Assembly: GCF_041956535.1 (NCBI RefSeq)
Contig: NW_027192221.1
Span: 203,969-258,166 of the forward strand
Direction: 5' to 3'
Origin: Calcarisporiella thermophila CBS 279.70
Taxonomy: Eukaryota; Calcarisporiellomycota
Length of the DNA: 54,198 bases
Made by a program: the position numbers and the translations under genes. Shown here one piece after another: positions 36,468 to 47,391 of this stretch. Position 1 is the first letter of the stretch. Each line of letters begins with the position of its first letter. Under the pieces are notes generated by a model. That model searched no databases and had not been told where the DNA came from. It saw nothing but the letters and a program-made list of their open reading frames with translations.

Positions 36468-37483
36468 GTTATCATCTATAATCAATTCAGAGACTAAGCC
36501 TGGTTTTTGATCAGTACCGAGAGAAAGGCTACGCAACCCACATGAGTTTAGTGTGTTTTAACACAATCTATTTTACTCGCAGTGAAGTGAACTAAGATAA
36601 ATTAAGGGTCGAAGATGAAGCGAGGAGATGGAGAAAATGGATGTGGAAAGTAAGAGAAAGTATTGATTGAGGGGGGCATAATGTAAAAAAGGAAGTCGTT
36701 TCCGCCGTCTTTCTCATTGTAAGAACGCTTGAACAAATTGGGTTAAGTCTAACCTTTCATGTCTATTGGTGGCACCTGCTATACCAAATCTATCTAAAAT
36801 AAAAATCCGATCGCGCTAAATCTCGCGCTAAAGAGCTGTCTAAACAGATAGGAAAAAAGGGGGCAAAAATAGTGAGCAGACTAAGGCTCGAAAAGCATGA
36901 TTATGTCCCTAAGAGGGCCCTTGTTACCATCTAACCCCCCTATATTCTGGCTCCTCCCTTATTTAGAGGTTACGTTGACCCCTAACCGATGTCACACGTA
37001 GATTCGACCAGATTCTCCAATAAAATTACTTCGTTTCTGTGACGTATTTCATTGTTTCACAAATTAACAAACAAATTACAATTCTTAAATTCCGTTTCAG
37101 ATGATTTGTGAATCTGGCCGATATTTTGTAATGATATTCAAAAGTAACATATAGGTTAATGGAAGATGCTCATTACGGGGAAAGTTGTGTGCATCTGTTG
37201 ATATTCTGTAGCTGGAATAAAAGACGCTTCGGGATTTTAAATTCTTTCAACCGCTCCTAAAATGAGTCCTGGGCCTATTTTTATTCGTATTCTAAAAGTG
37301 TGAGGATGGGCATTAAGTTTAGTTAATTCACCGATAATCGCATATTATTATTCAAAGATGAGGCTGCTAAAACCAAAGAACTAGATATCTCTGCAGAACA
37401 AACCGATTGTTTCGTCTGCAGATAAATAATATACCCAACTTAGATACATCAACGATACCCCTCAATATTAGTTTCCTTTCCTC
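36468..37483. other. Intergenic region upstream of the HSF-type gene
   Basis: About 1 kb between two - strand genes. It holds the HSF-type promoter and the GABA-T 3' end. I searched by eye for arrays of nGAAn heat-shock units and found only a loose GGAA-TTCC palindrome near 36691-36703, which I do not call. No other gene seen. Confidence 0.35.
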
Positions 37484-39464
37484 TTAATGATTTGTAGAAT
37501 TCAGATAATCCTCAATTGCGTCCAACAGGATATCTGCATGTCTCTTTTGAAATACAAGCATCGGCCGAAGTCGGATAGTTAATTCTCCACAGTGTCCCAT
37601 GTTAATGCCTCGTTTCCGCATCCCTACTACCCAATGGTCCTTCGCATTAGAGTCTCTGCAATCCCATGAGATAAAAGTTCCCTCTCCACGAACACGATGC
37701 ATTAGCGTTGGATACTTGGCAGCTAGATCTGAGAGTTCCTTAAAGAGATAATTGCCTATTTCACGGACATTTTGTAAAAGATTTTTATCGAAAATTTCAT
37801 TAACAATGGCCCTTGCTTGGAAAGTACGCATCGGGTCACCCATCCAGGTGTTATAAATCCTATAGGGTTGGCTGGAGAACAAAAGAGGTTTCCACAAATA
37901 TATCAAAATAACTGATTTAAAGAATGTGTGCTAATAGAGTTGGGGACTTACTTAGGTCGTAGCCCATCCCTATAGTAGTATCCTGCCGCCTGGAACTTTT
38001 TTGAAAAAGTGACAATATCGGGAGGAGTCTCCAGTCCCCATTTTTCGTGAGCCCAAAACGTTCCTGTTGCTGCAACACCAGTTTGCACTTCATCCACAAT
38101 CATCAGGACTCCGTGTCGCAGTGTCACTTCACGCAGTCCTTGAAAAAATGCGGGAGATGCATGATTGTCTCCGCCTTCGGATTGAATTGGTTCAACTACT
38201 AAAGCTGCCACCGGAGACTCTCCAGTTTTACGGGATTTTATAATAGTTTCCACCTGTTCTAAGCAACGTGCCTCTTCGTCTGCATTTTCTTGTTCATAAT
38301 CCTTTAGGGGATATTTGAGCATCGGGAAGTCCGCCTATTTGCAACCGAATAGATAAAAATTGAAGAGTAAATGTGAATAGACACAGAAAAAGATATATGC
38401 ATTTATATACTTGAGGCCAGTGCTTAAACGAGGGTATATCTATTTTATGAATAGATTTAGAATGCGTGGTGGAAAGAGTTCCAAATAAACGTCCGTGAAA
38501 TGCGTGTGAAAAACTTAAGATTGAAAGATCTATGGAAGGGAGAGCAGTTTAACAATAATCATATATTTATAATATTATGGATTATTACCCGGTGCCCCTG
38601 GAGGCTTATTAAGGAGAATACAAGAGGTTAAAAGAGTTATATCAGAAAATGAGAATAATATCAATAATTACTTGATTTTTCATACAAGATCTCAATTCCT
38701 CTTCGCTGAAGGAGACATGCTCACCACGCTGTCTTTGGCGATAGAAAATAAATGCCGCCTTGTAAGCGTTCTCATTGGAGCAGGAGCCACACATAGCTAC
38801 ACAGCAAATACCATTATTTGGCTAGATGTAATATTTAGAGAAGTATTCAAGTATCTTCTTACAAGTAAAGATATTGTTTAAACCTCTGGGTGCTACGCGC
38901 ATGAACGATTCTTCTAATAATTTTGGCCAATCATAGTTTGGCGAGAGGCCTAGTGCAGGTCTAATAGAATTAACGAAGTTCAGTTAACCAGGCCGACAAA
39001 TATCAAGATATAGAATTGAACCTATTGCATACGGCTGTGACGAATTCGGGATCATTAATAAGATTCAAAAGGGCAGGGCTATTATATCCAATTGGAATGG
39101 AAGATATCTGCGAATATACATCAAGGAGCATCTCGCCATCTACTCCAGCGAGATAATTTCCCACGGATTTAGAGAAGTCTATGCAAAAGCCATTCAACAA
39201 TAAGTAATGATAGGGCTAGATTAATGCATGTACAAGTTACATACCAGCCATCATTAAGATGCTACGCGTATCTTGCATCTTATCTAGCGAAGCGAGAAGC
39301 TCTTTGCCCCGTGCTCCTGGAATGCTAGTGTTCACTATAGGTGCCCTAGGCTCATTTGGGAAATAAGGAGAAACAGAGTATTGATTCGAAGCGCTACGCT
39401 GAGCAATAGTCGCAAGCCCACGAATGCTCAATTTGTTGAAGGTAGTACGTGAAATCCTAAGCAT
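37484..39464 (-). CDS. 4-aminobutyrate (GABA) transaminase, mitochondrial
   Basis: Eight exons on the - strand: 39464-39245, 39178-39022, 38960-38863, 38796-38672, 38604-38589, 38529-38411, 38334-37952, 37871-37484; 501 aa. Class III PLP aminotransferase that moves the amino group of GABA to 2-oxoglutarate, giving succinate semialdehyde and glutamate (GABA shunt). The first 36 or so residues are basic and lack acidic residues ([20 protein letters not shown]), a good mitochondrial presequence. Family landmarks: [75 protein letters not shown] (Asp to the pyridine N), and [10 protein letters not shown], which contains the PLP lysine. Exon 5 is a 16-nt micro-exon (PPGAP). One normally conserved glycine is His here (SFSHAFHGR instead of the usual GAFHGR). 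Orthologous to yeast Uga1 and animal ABAT by overall pattern. Confidence 0.95.
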
Positions 39465-39656
39465 TTCAAATGAATTCGAAAAGAGTGGGGAAGAAAATTT
39501 AATAGTTTGGCAAAAAGTTCCTCCATCGCCTTAAATAACGGTGGCGAATTTCGCTGAATCTCTCATCACAAATACGTCACCAGACCATATTTCAAAATTT
39601 CTCTACTATAATATTATTGAAGCTGCGGTAATTCAACTCCATGAGATTTAATAAAC
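39465..39656. promoter_or_regulatory. Shared divergent promoter region, GABA-T / ULP1
   Basis: 192 bases between two divergent start codons. AT-rich with a TATAATATTATT stretch near 39607-39618 that could serve the + strand gene. No clear operator. Confidence 0.4.
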
Positions 39657-42429
39657 ATGAATTCTCCCGATCGCCACGCCACTTCCTCTATCATCTGGGC
39701 ATCCAGTCCATATTCCTCTGTAAAACGGCGTTTATTACAATTTTTTCGTTTAAATTCCCCTCGATCCCCTTATGAGCAACCAGATCAAACTCGAGGTATT
39801 TCAGAGTATTTACATTTCGGGCTGGTGGGACATCTTTAGCTTCCCCAACTAAATTTGAATAGATCCTCGATACCGCGCGCATTCAACGAGTAAATGGGTA
39901 GTAGAAGAATTGCCAAGACCTGTTATTGCAACTGACACTTGGCAAGTTAGTGAAACGAATTTCAAGAATACGAACCTTTCAGAGACATCAACACCAAAAG
40001 CCCAAACTGCCTTGACAATAGAGGACCTCGCTACACCAACTATGTCAGCAGAGTCCAGGAATCCCAAAGTGGAAATTCCGTCTGGAATATATGGAAATAG
40101 TCTTTTACGAAACTCCAATCTCTCCGAATCCTTCAAAAAATCCCTTACTACGGTGCGAAATGGTCGAATTGATACTCATAGAAAAAAAAGAAAACCACTA
40201 TATCATACAAGGGTATACAGTTTGGCTTCTATTTTTTTAGTTATTTACCTTTAATAGATCTTTGCTTTAATAGCAAAAAGAGGTTAGCAAACATAATATG
40301 CGGCGCCTGATTCAACAGTTTACACCTAAGTCCACACACGGTGTTTGTAAGTTCTTCTTTTTACGTTATTTTGTATAAAGTCAAACTCTATACTTTAGTC
40401 ATTTTTGTTTTCTATCTCCACTAATATTTATCGCAATTCTTATTAGATTTTTGTGGAGTTGAACACACCGAAAATAGTGGTAAGTATTTTACGTTTTCGA
40501 ATATGAAACGAGGTTTGTTCACGAATGCTATTGACATTGTCATCTTTTATAATTCTTGGTAGACCTGGTTAATTATGCTAAACAGGTTCTACGAGTTTCA
40601 TCCATTCTAGCATCGAAACCGAGAACCTTAGGTAACAATTACTATAATCAACTCACATTTTAACATTTGGTCACAGATTATTCCAATATATTTACAATAT
40701 TTAGATACTTCAGAAAAGCAACAGCCAAAAGAAGTTATAATAATTGAAGATGATCCTGTACCTACTTCCTCGTCTATATCTACACCTACATCCACATCCA
40801 ATTCTACACCTACACCAACATCCATTACCATTTCTAATCCGAAGCGAGATATGACAAGCATCCGGCTCAAGCCTACCTTTAATGATTCACCCGCATCAGC
40901 TAAAATATCAGCCAATAAACGTCATGTATGTTTTTTCTATCAGAACATATCTTCGGGATATCTTCGAATGATTCTGAAATCCCATAGGAGAAATCGCCTG
41001 GAAGAGAGTACAAAGAAAAAGAGAGGCAACTGCCAAAAGAACCGGATTGGATGCGTGAGATTCGTCTTAAACTTGAGCGATCTTTAGAAATGTATGTGCA
41101 TAGGTTAGACGTGTATTTTGTAGTAATTTGATAGTAACTTATTTGTCGGCACATAGCGATACTAAACAAACGGAAACTCCAACATATAGCAAACTTAAAG
41201 GGAAAGAATATTTGATTGATCTCGAGGTAAGTAATCTATTACAATTATCAGTCCTATTTGATATATTTATTTTTTTTCACATTCCACATAATAGATTGAG
41301 AAATCCTTGGAGGGGTCAAAAGTAATAAGCATAATTTTTCATTACTAATATTCATAAATGCTGATATATTGGCCAATATATGTAGGGCAATAACTTTCCG
41401 GAACTTACAGAGAAGGCTAAAGCTAAAGTACAGACATGGGTATAAGTTGGGTGTGCGTTTTGAAACATTAACTTATATCATTTCTACTTAGATTCATGAG
41501 GCTTTATCTCAAATGAGTGGATATGTTGCGCAAAAGTTTAATATGCAATTGACTAGTAAAGACATCAGGACTTTGACTGATGGTCAATGGTTGAATGATG
41601 AGGTATAATAGGAATCTGTAATTTTGTGGAAACCTATTTACAAACTATTTTCCTAATTACAGGTTATCAACTTCTATGGCAATTTAATTATGGATCGTGC
41701 AAAGAAAAATCCTGGTTACCCAAAAGTCCACGTTTTCAATACTTTTTTCTATTCGACTCTACGAGATTCTGGCTACCCTAAGGTGAAAAGATGGACCAAA
41801 CGTCAAAAGGTTAGTTTTTTTTTTCACTATTTAACCAAAAATATATCAGAACATAATGGCTTTTTATTTTATATAGATTGATATATTCGCATTGGATTAC
41901 GTTCTAATACCCATTCACCTGGGAATGCATTGGTGCTGTGCGGTTATTAACTTAAGGCGCAAGAGATTCGAGTATTATGACTCGCTTCACGGAAGCAATC
42001 CACAATGTTTTCAGGTAATTTCGTGGAACAATTTATCAATTTATCGCTCCTATGACCCTAACTAATCAAACTACATTAAATGCTTTTAGTTACTTAGAGA
42101 GTATCTTGACTTAGAACACAAGGATAAAAAGGGCTGTATAATAGATCTCTCAGATTGGGAAGATCTCCAACCAAAGGTGAGGAACCGTATTTCAATTATT
42201 TTTAGTATCTCTAGTCTGTCCTTATTTTTATATTGCCCAATAGAATATACCAGGCCAAAGAAACGGCTACGATTGTGGTGTTTTTACCTGTACTTTTGCC
42301 GAATATGTGAGTCGCGAGGCACCATTCGACTTTGATCAAAGGCACATGAAATACATTCGCCGGAGGATGATATATGAAATTGTTTCATGCTCACTAATGG
42401 AACGGAAGCCTCCCTCTGCGCATTTATAG
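39657..42429 (+). CDS. ULP1: Ulp1-type SUMO-specific cysteine protease
   Basis: Fifteen exons: 39657-39795, 39863-40212, 40274-40346, 40447-40479, 40563-40631, 40705-40925, 40988-41091, 41157-41226, 41295-41321, 41386-41439, 41492-41602, 41663-41809, 41877-42014, 42090-42176, 42244-42429; 602 aa, all phases close. The C48-family catalytic domain fills the C-terminal 220 residues: LTSKDIRTLTDGQWLNDEVI, NTFFYSTL, LIPIHLGMHWCCAVINL, YYDSLHGSNP and GQRNGYDCGVFTC. The predicted catalytic set is His484, Asp501, Gln546 and Cys552, with spacing as in yeast Ulp1. The enzyme matures SUMO and removes it from substrates. The N-terminal half is low complexity with a Ser/Thr/Pro repeat and contains VIIIEDD (232-238), a SUMO-interacting-motif look-alike. 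Exons 4 (33 nt) and 9 (27 nt) are very short. The next gene follows 134 bp downstream on the same strand. Confidence 0.92.
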
Positions 42430-42563
42430 TTGATTGACAACGAATTTAATTCTATTGTAAATAAAAAAGTCACGGCTTCAATTTGTATCTTGTATTTTTT
42501 TTTCCTTCAATCATCGATCAAATCTGTGTGGAATGAGATAAATATTCAAATCTGAAGCTTCAA

Positions 42564-45500
42564 ATGTCCGATGATCTCGCCCAAACATTCTTATCTATGA
42601 CTTTTCCGGCCCTTTCCCCAAGTCTTACGCTCATATTGACCACTCTTATATGTGCACCCTTGCTCGTTGAGATCTCACGACTTATATTCAACATTTTTCG
42701 GCGCCTTTATTTCATGATACTTCGCTTAATTAGAGTTCTCGGAGAACAGGTCCAATGTTTTTATTGTGGTCGTAATCGTTTTCTTTCAGCACAATTTTCC
42801 TTCAAAGCAAGGAGCTGGTATTGCGATGAGTGCTGTAGTTATAATTATAGAAATCCCATCGTTAGTATCAATATTTCTTATCATATTTTCGGAGATCTTG
42901 AAGATACATTAACGTCTTAACATCTAGACTGGAGAAATATTGGACATTTCGCCTGAACAACAGCAAATTTATGGAGTGCGAAGTAGTGACAGCTGTAAGA
43001 TTGGCATTATATATTATTTAGGATAATTGAAATATTTATTTAAACTTTCAGTTGTGGCGAGAAAAAACCCATCATTAGTACGCTCGGTTTCCCAGGATAT
43101 TTTGTGTGAAAGATGTATTGACAACCAAGACAAAGCTATGCAATTACTACGGAATTTTGACGATAACTACGATATTAGTAAGGTAAAATCCTTTAGTTTT
43201 TAGTTAGCCCTTCTACTAATATTGTTCAACTTGATAGGATCCGGACTTTGAGTTTTATGATGCTTGTATCGAAGCATATCGCCGCGAACTAGATGACATA
43301 TATCCATCTGTTTGTGCCAATTGTGCTCCTCGAGTTTCAGCGCACCTTAACTCTCAAGATTATCGTATAAAGACTAGTCAATTGCAACGCGATCTTATTC
43401 GCAGTAAAACAGAACGCGCTCGAACCCGACACTGGTCAGAAATTATTGCCAAATGGTTTTCTATGAGTCGAAAGTTGACTCTAAGCAGCGTAACTGTGTG
43501 GGTATTTATGGGCTTTTTATGGATGGGGGTGCAAATGACAATGTTGCTGGTATATGCATATGGTAATGATTTAATTATTTTAATATTGACAATGCATTAA
43601 GACAATTTTGTATCCGATTGCTAGGTGCACGTTACCCAAAACTATTTAGCTATCAACGCTTACTTGAATATGGTGCAAATTTTAACGATCCTATACAAAC
43701 TAGCACATCGCTCTTGATATATGATCATTTTACTTTTTTCATGGGCTTTCTGCAATACACTTCCTGTTTTTTCGCCTCATCTTCATTATTCACTAGTGTT
43801 GAGTGTACATATGCTCGCTACAAGATCATCACTTGGTTGGCATGGCTCTCTCTGATAACCCTAAGATTTTGTCCAGTATGGTTACAGTTGGTTCGCAAAC
43901 CAGGTGCAGAAATCGGGAACAAGCGTGCATATAGGGTTTATATTCTCTCCTATAATCTCTATTATTTGAATCTACATGATCATTTCAGTACTAATCTTTC
44001 TGTCTACTTTCAATATAACTCTATAGTTAGTGCAAATACTCTTGTTTACCATCCGCGTGTCCTCTGTATACATTCTTAGCCTCAGCTGGAGCGAAAGTTC
44101 ATTCATCACATTGAACAATTGCTTCTATTGGATAACAATAATGGTACTTACGATATAATACTCGCAATCGCTTATCATACATTATAATCTCTTGGGCTTA
44201 TTTATTAGGGAATTTTTTTCTCGCTTATTATCCTCCGTATTCGTACACCTCCCACCATCCACGTTGCTAAGCCTGCAGATCTTTACCACTATGTCAGCAT
44301 TGGCAATGAAGTTGTCAAAATGAGAGATAAAGATTATCGAGAACATCGCCGCCGCATTGAAAACTTTGATGCTTCAACCGAATCAGTGTCATCGTGGCAT
44401 AATAAGCCTTCTTTAGTTACTACAACTAGTCCCTTCAGCCAATTTAATGGCGAGGGTTGGGAATCGCATTTATCTTCTCTGAGTCTTTGCGATTCTCTCA
44501 GCAGTACTAGTAGACCAGCAGAAAGGCGAAGGCAACGCGGCACCATATTCACCAATGGATTTCAGAGCTCCTCCTCGAAGCTCAATGATGCTGCCGATAC
44601 TTCTCTCGCTAATTATGAGGATAGTGTCGACGAGGACGTATCAAGAGGTTCTTCTCTAAGACTTCGATCTAATCCCTCCGGCTTTCGAAACGGTGTTTGG
44701 AGTCAAAATCAAAAGGTAGAATTTACCAATGGCTCTCCTAGTCCCTTTGTAACGGTAGCAGCATTTCCCGTCGTTAAGCGGAGTGAGAATGAAAGTAGAA
44801 GGATGCTCTTTAAAGAGACGGGGAATAAATGGCAAACAAGTAACCAGAAGCAAACAAGTGATTCTGGAGGAGATTGGATATCACAGCAAAAATTTTTTCC
44901 ACCCGAAGAAACAACTGGAATTGAAGACATGTTCAATAAAATGTGCAGAATTGAAGAGAATCAGCTCGTCGAAGCACTGTTGCAGATGAAGCGAACATGG
45001 ACACAGCAAGGGCGTACTACACGAACGTTCATCATCATTACTGCTCTCGCTAGAGGACTTTCGATTTATAGTGTAAGTAACACCTCATCACTGGATCATC
45101 TTTTTATTGTTTACCTGATACATTAAGCTATTGTCGATATACATTAACCTTTCCTACTAGCCTTCTATTTTTCAGTTAATATACCTTTTAGCGATCACCA
45201 TTATATTCTTTTACATCGTATTCAAGATTCTAAAGCTTCGGCAATATTTAGCTCCCAGTCACTCGACAATTATCAACAGTAAATCCACGTCATCTCTTGT
45301 ATCACAAGTTGATCCACGCCCAATTACTAAATACGCATTATATCTGGTAAAATTATCTAACATTAAATATTAGTATACGACCATAATAATAATAATTCAT
45401 TCAACTGCATAGTGGTACTTGGCGTTTATCCTACTCGTACGCCTATCTATATCGATATATCGAATTGTATCCATTGTATCATCTCACAACGAGCTACCGA

Positions 45501-45661
45501 ACAGTGTATTTTCATTAACTCCAGCTTTGCCTGATCTGCTATCCCTCCCCTTATTTTTCAACGTTTCTAACAACATTATCCAATCAAAAGTTACAGTTGA
45601 AATTGTTCTGGGAGTATTAGTGGATTTGATCTTACTAGTCTTTGGAATGAAACACCCTTGA
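42564..45661 (+). CDS. IMA1: Ima1/Samp1-type inner nuclear membrane protein
   Basis: Nine exons: 42564-42860, 42928-42994, 43052-43182, 43238-43562, 43625-43935, 44027-44143, 44209-45072, 45176-45346, 45413-45661; 843 aa. After one membrane span (SLTLILTTLICAPLLVEISR) come paired cysteine knuckles, QCFYC and WYCDEC, then LCERC and CANCAPRV, matching the Ima1 N-terminal zinc-binding domain, plus the spaced block VARKNPSLVRSVS. Several hydrophobic spans follow (WVFMGFLWMGVQMTMLLVYAY; a segment across exons 6-7, CFYWITIMGIFFSLIIL; and two in the last exons). Between them is a Ser/Asn-rich soluble loop (about 44330-44990). In fission yeast and animals this family sits in the inner nuclear membrane and connects chromatin or lamina to the LINC complex and cytoskeleton. 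The exon 5/6 junction (43935/44027) is inferred from phase and from restoring a membrane helix. Confidence 0.85.
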
Positions 45662-45881
45662 GAGTACATTTTTATTTTTCCCTTGAAATTTATATTGTAG
45701 ATATCATGTTTTCTCATACTTATATTAATGAACTTTTGTTGCAAACAAAAGTGTTTTAAAATATTCTAATTTCAATGTATTAGAGATTTGAGATAGCCAA
45801 GCATCGTTGAGACATGCAAAATAAAAGAATAATTTAACAAGGATGAAAAATGCTGTATATTTCGATTAAAAAAAAATAAAA

Positions 45882-45963
45882 CGTCAGGAGCAGGGTTCGA
45901 ACCTGCGCGGGCAGAGCCCACTAGATTTCAAGTCTAGCGCCTTAACCACTCGGCCATCCTGAC
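45882..45963 (-). tRNA. tRNA-Ser(TGA)
   Basis: 82 nt, a complete cloverleaf on the - strand. The acceptor arm GTCAGGA pairs fully with TCCTGAC, discriminator G. The anticodon arm is CTAGA / loop CTTGAAA / TCTAG with anticodon TGA (reads UCA). The long variable arm (TGGGCTCTGCCCGCG) marks a class II tRNA and, with the anticodon, serine. T-arm has GGTTCGAACCC. No intron. A T-rich Pol III terminator (TTTTATTTTTTTTT, - strand) follows directly. Confidence 0.97.
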
Positions 45964-46010
45964 GATAGAGCCACATTCTTGATTTCATTTGAAAAATATA
46001 TAAACATAAA

Positions 46011-46031
46011 ATTTTTTCGTGGAAATTGAGC
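46011..46031 (+). repeat. 21-nt direct repeat, left edge of the N gap
   Basis: The last 21 bases before the run of N (starting ATTTTTTCGTGG and ending TTGAGC) are identical to the first 21 bases after it (46406-46426). This is what overlapping contig ends look like. Confidence 0.9.
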
Positions 46032-46405
46032 NNNNNNNNNNNNNNNNNNNNNNNNNNNNNNNNNNNNNNNNNNNNNNNNNNNNNNNNNNNNNNNNNNNNN
46101 NNNNNNNNNNNNNNNNNNNNNNNNNNNNNNNNNNNNNNNNNNNNNNNNNNNNNNNNNNNNNNNNNNNNNNNNNNNNNNNNNNNNNNNNNNNNNNNNNNNN
46201 NNNNNNNNNNNNNNNNNNNNNNNNNNNNNNNNNNNNNNNNNNNNNNNNNNNNNNNNNNNNNNNNNNNNNNNNNNNNNNNNNNNNNNNNNNNNNNNNNNNN
46301 NNNNNNNNNNNNNNNNNNNNNNNNNNNNNNNNNNNNNNNNNNNNNNNNNNNNNNNNNNNNNNNNNNNNNNNNNNNNNNNNNNNNNNNNNNNNNNNNNNNN
46401 NNNNN
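46032..46405. other. Assembly gap (374 N)
   Basis: Undetermined bases. Identical 21-nt sequences abut both edges, so the true gap may be zero or negative in length, with one copy of the 21-mer. ORFs that cross it are meaningless. Confidence 0.98.
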
Positions 46406-46426
46406 ATTTTTTCGTGGAAATTGAGC
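46406..46426 (+). repeat. 21-nt direct repeat, right edge of the N gap
   Basis: Second copy of the 21-mer at 46011-46031, starting at the first called base after the gap. Confidence 0.9.
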
Positions 46427-46454
46427 CGATAGGCAAAACCCTCTGTAGCTAAAA

Positions 46455-46536
46455 GTCAGGATGGCCGAGTGGTTAAGGCGCTAGACTTGAAATCTAGTGG
46501 GCTCTGCCCGCGCAGGTTCGAACCCTGCTTCTGACG
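46455..46536 (+). tRNA. tRNA-Ser(TGA), second copy
   Basis: 82 nt on the + strand, identical to the copy at 45882-45963 except for one base in the 3' acceptor strand (TTCTGAC instead of TCCTGAC), which turns one G-C pair into a G-T wobble and leaves the stem intact. Same anticodon TGA and same variable arm. A T5 run at 46543-46547 is a good Pol III terminator. It is divergent from the first copy, about 490 bases away across the gap. Confidence 0.96.
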
Positions 46537-47391
46537 AAAAAATTTTTGATAAAACTAAGTTATTGAGTACCCTACTTATTAATATTTTCGAATCCGGAAT
46601 CCGGTATAGCTTGACATGATATATCTCTTGTTGTCACAAAACTCAATACAAATAGTTGAAATAGAAACCAAAATTTTGAAGCATTACACAGAGGCATTGC
46701 TTAATTTACAATTTTAAATTACGCCACAAGGTGCCGCCTTAAATAAGTTAATCAAAATAAGAATACATATAAAACTTATATTTTGCAGTAAGGTAGTATT
46801 ATCTTATAAACGTTATTGGATATTTAATTCGTGGACTTCTCTCCTTAAACCTTGAAATAAATTTCTCTTTCTGATCAATCTCTGATATTTTTAAGTACGT
46901 GTGTGTGCATCAATATGCCTAGGCGCTAAAACGATTCAAAAAGCAATCAACAATTGTTTGTTTATTGTCATTAGAGTTCTTTCAATTAAAGATTTGCTTG
47001 CAAGATTTTCATACCATCACAAGGATACAATAGAAACTTAATTTCCACCCATTCCGCACTATAATTGTAATTGTATCACATTTGAATTATAGTGCATGAA
47101 ACGTTTGTGGTAAAATTTCACCAACCTAGAGAATAACTTGAATCCAACTCTTTTCTGATATTCTTTATACATTTACTTTGTGTTACTATATTTTAATTTA
47201 CCTAGTTACCATTTAACTTTACAAAATTACTTGGCATTCATCTTTTAATTTATGCATGAGAATGATTTTGTGATCACTAGCAATATTATTTATTTAAAAC
47301 AAAGTAATAAAACAAATTCGAGGTATGAAAGCATTCAATATCATTCTACTGTTATAATTACACAACATAGCAGGTCTAGCAGGCTGAAGGC
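46537..47391. other. AT-rich intergenic region downstream of tRNA-Ser and ALDH
   Basis: Contains the Pol III terminator of the second tRNA at its left edge and the ALDH 3' end at its right edge. Otherwise very AT-rich with no coding signal I can support. Confidence 0.4.

Noticed and set aside
36691-36703. GGAA-TTCC palindrome upstream of the HSF-type gene as a heat-shock element (autoregulation)
   Set aside because: Single, imperfect spacing; a heat-shock element needs at least three alternating nGAAn units in phase.
45942-46436. Open frames running through the N gap
   Set aside because: They exist only because N codons do not produce stops.
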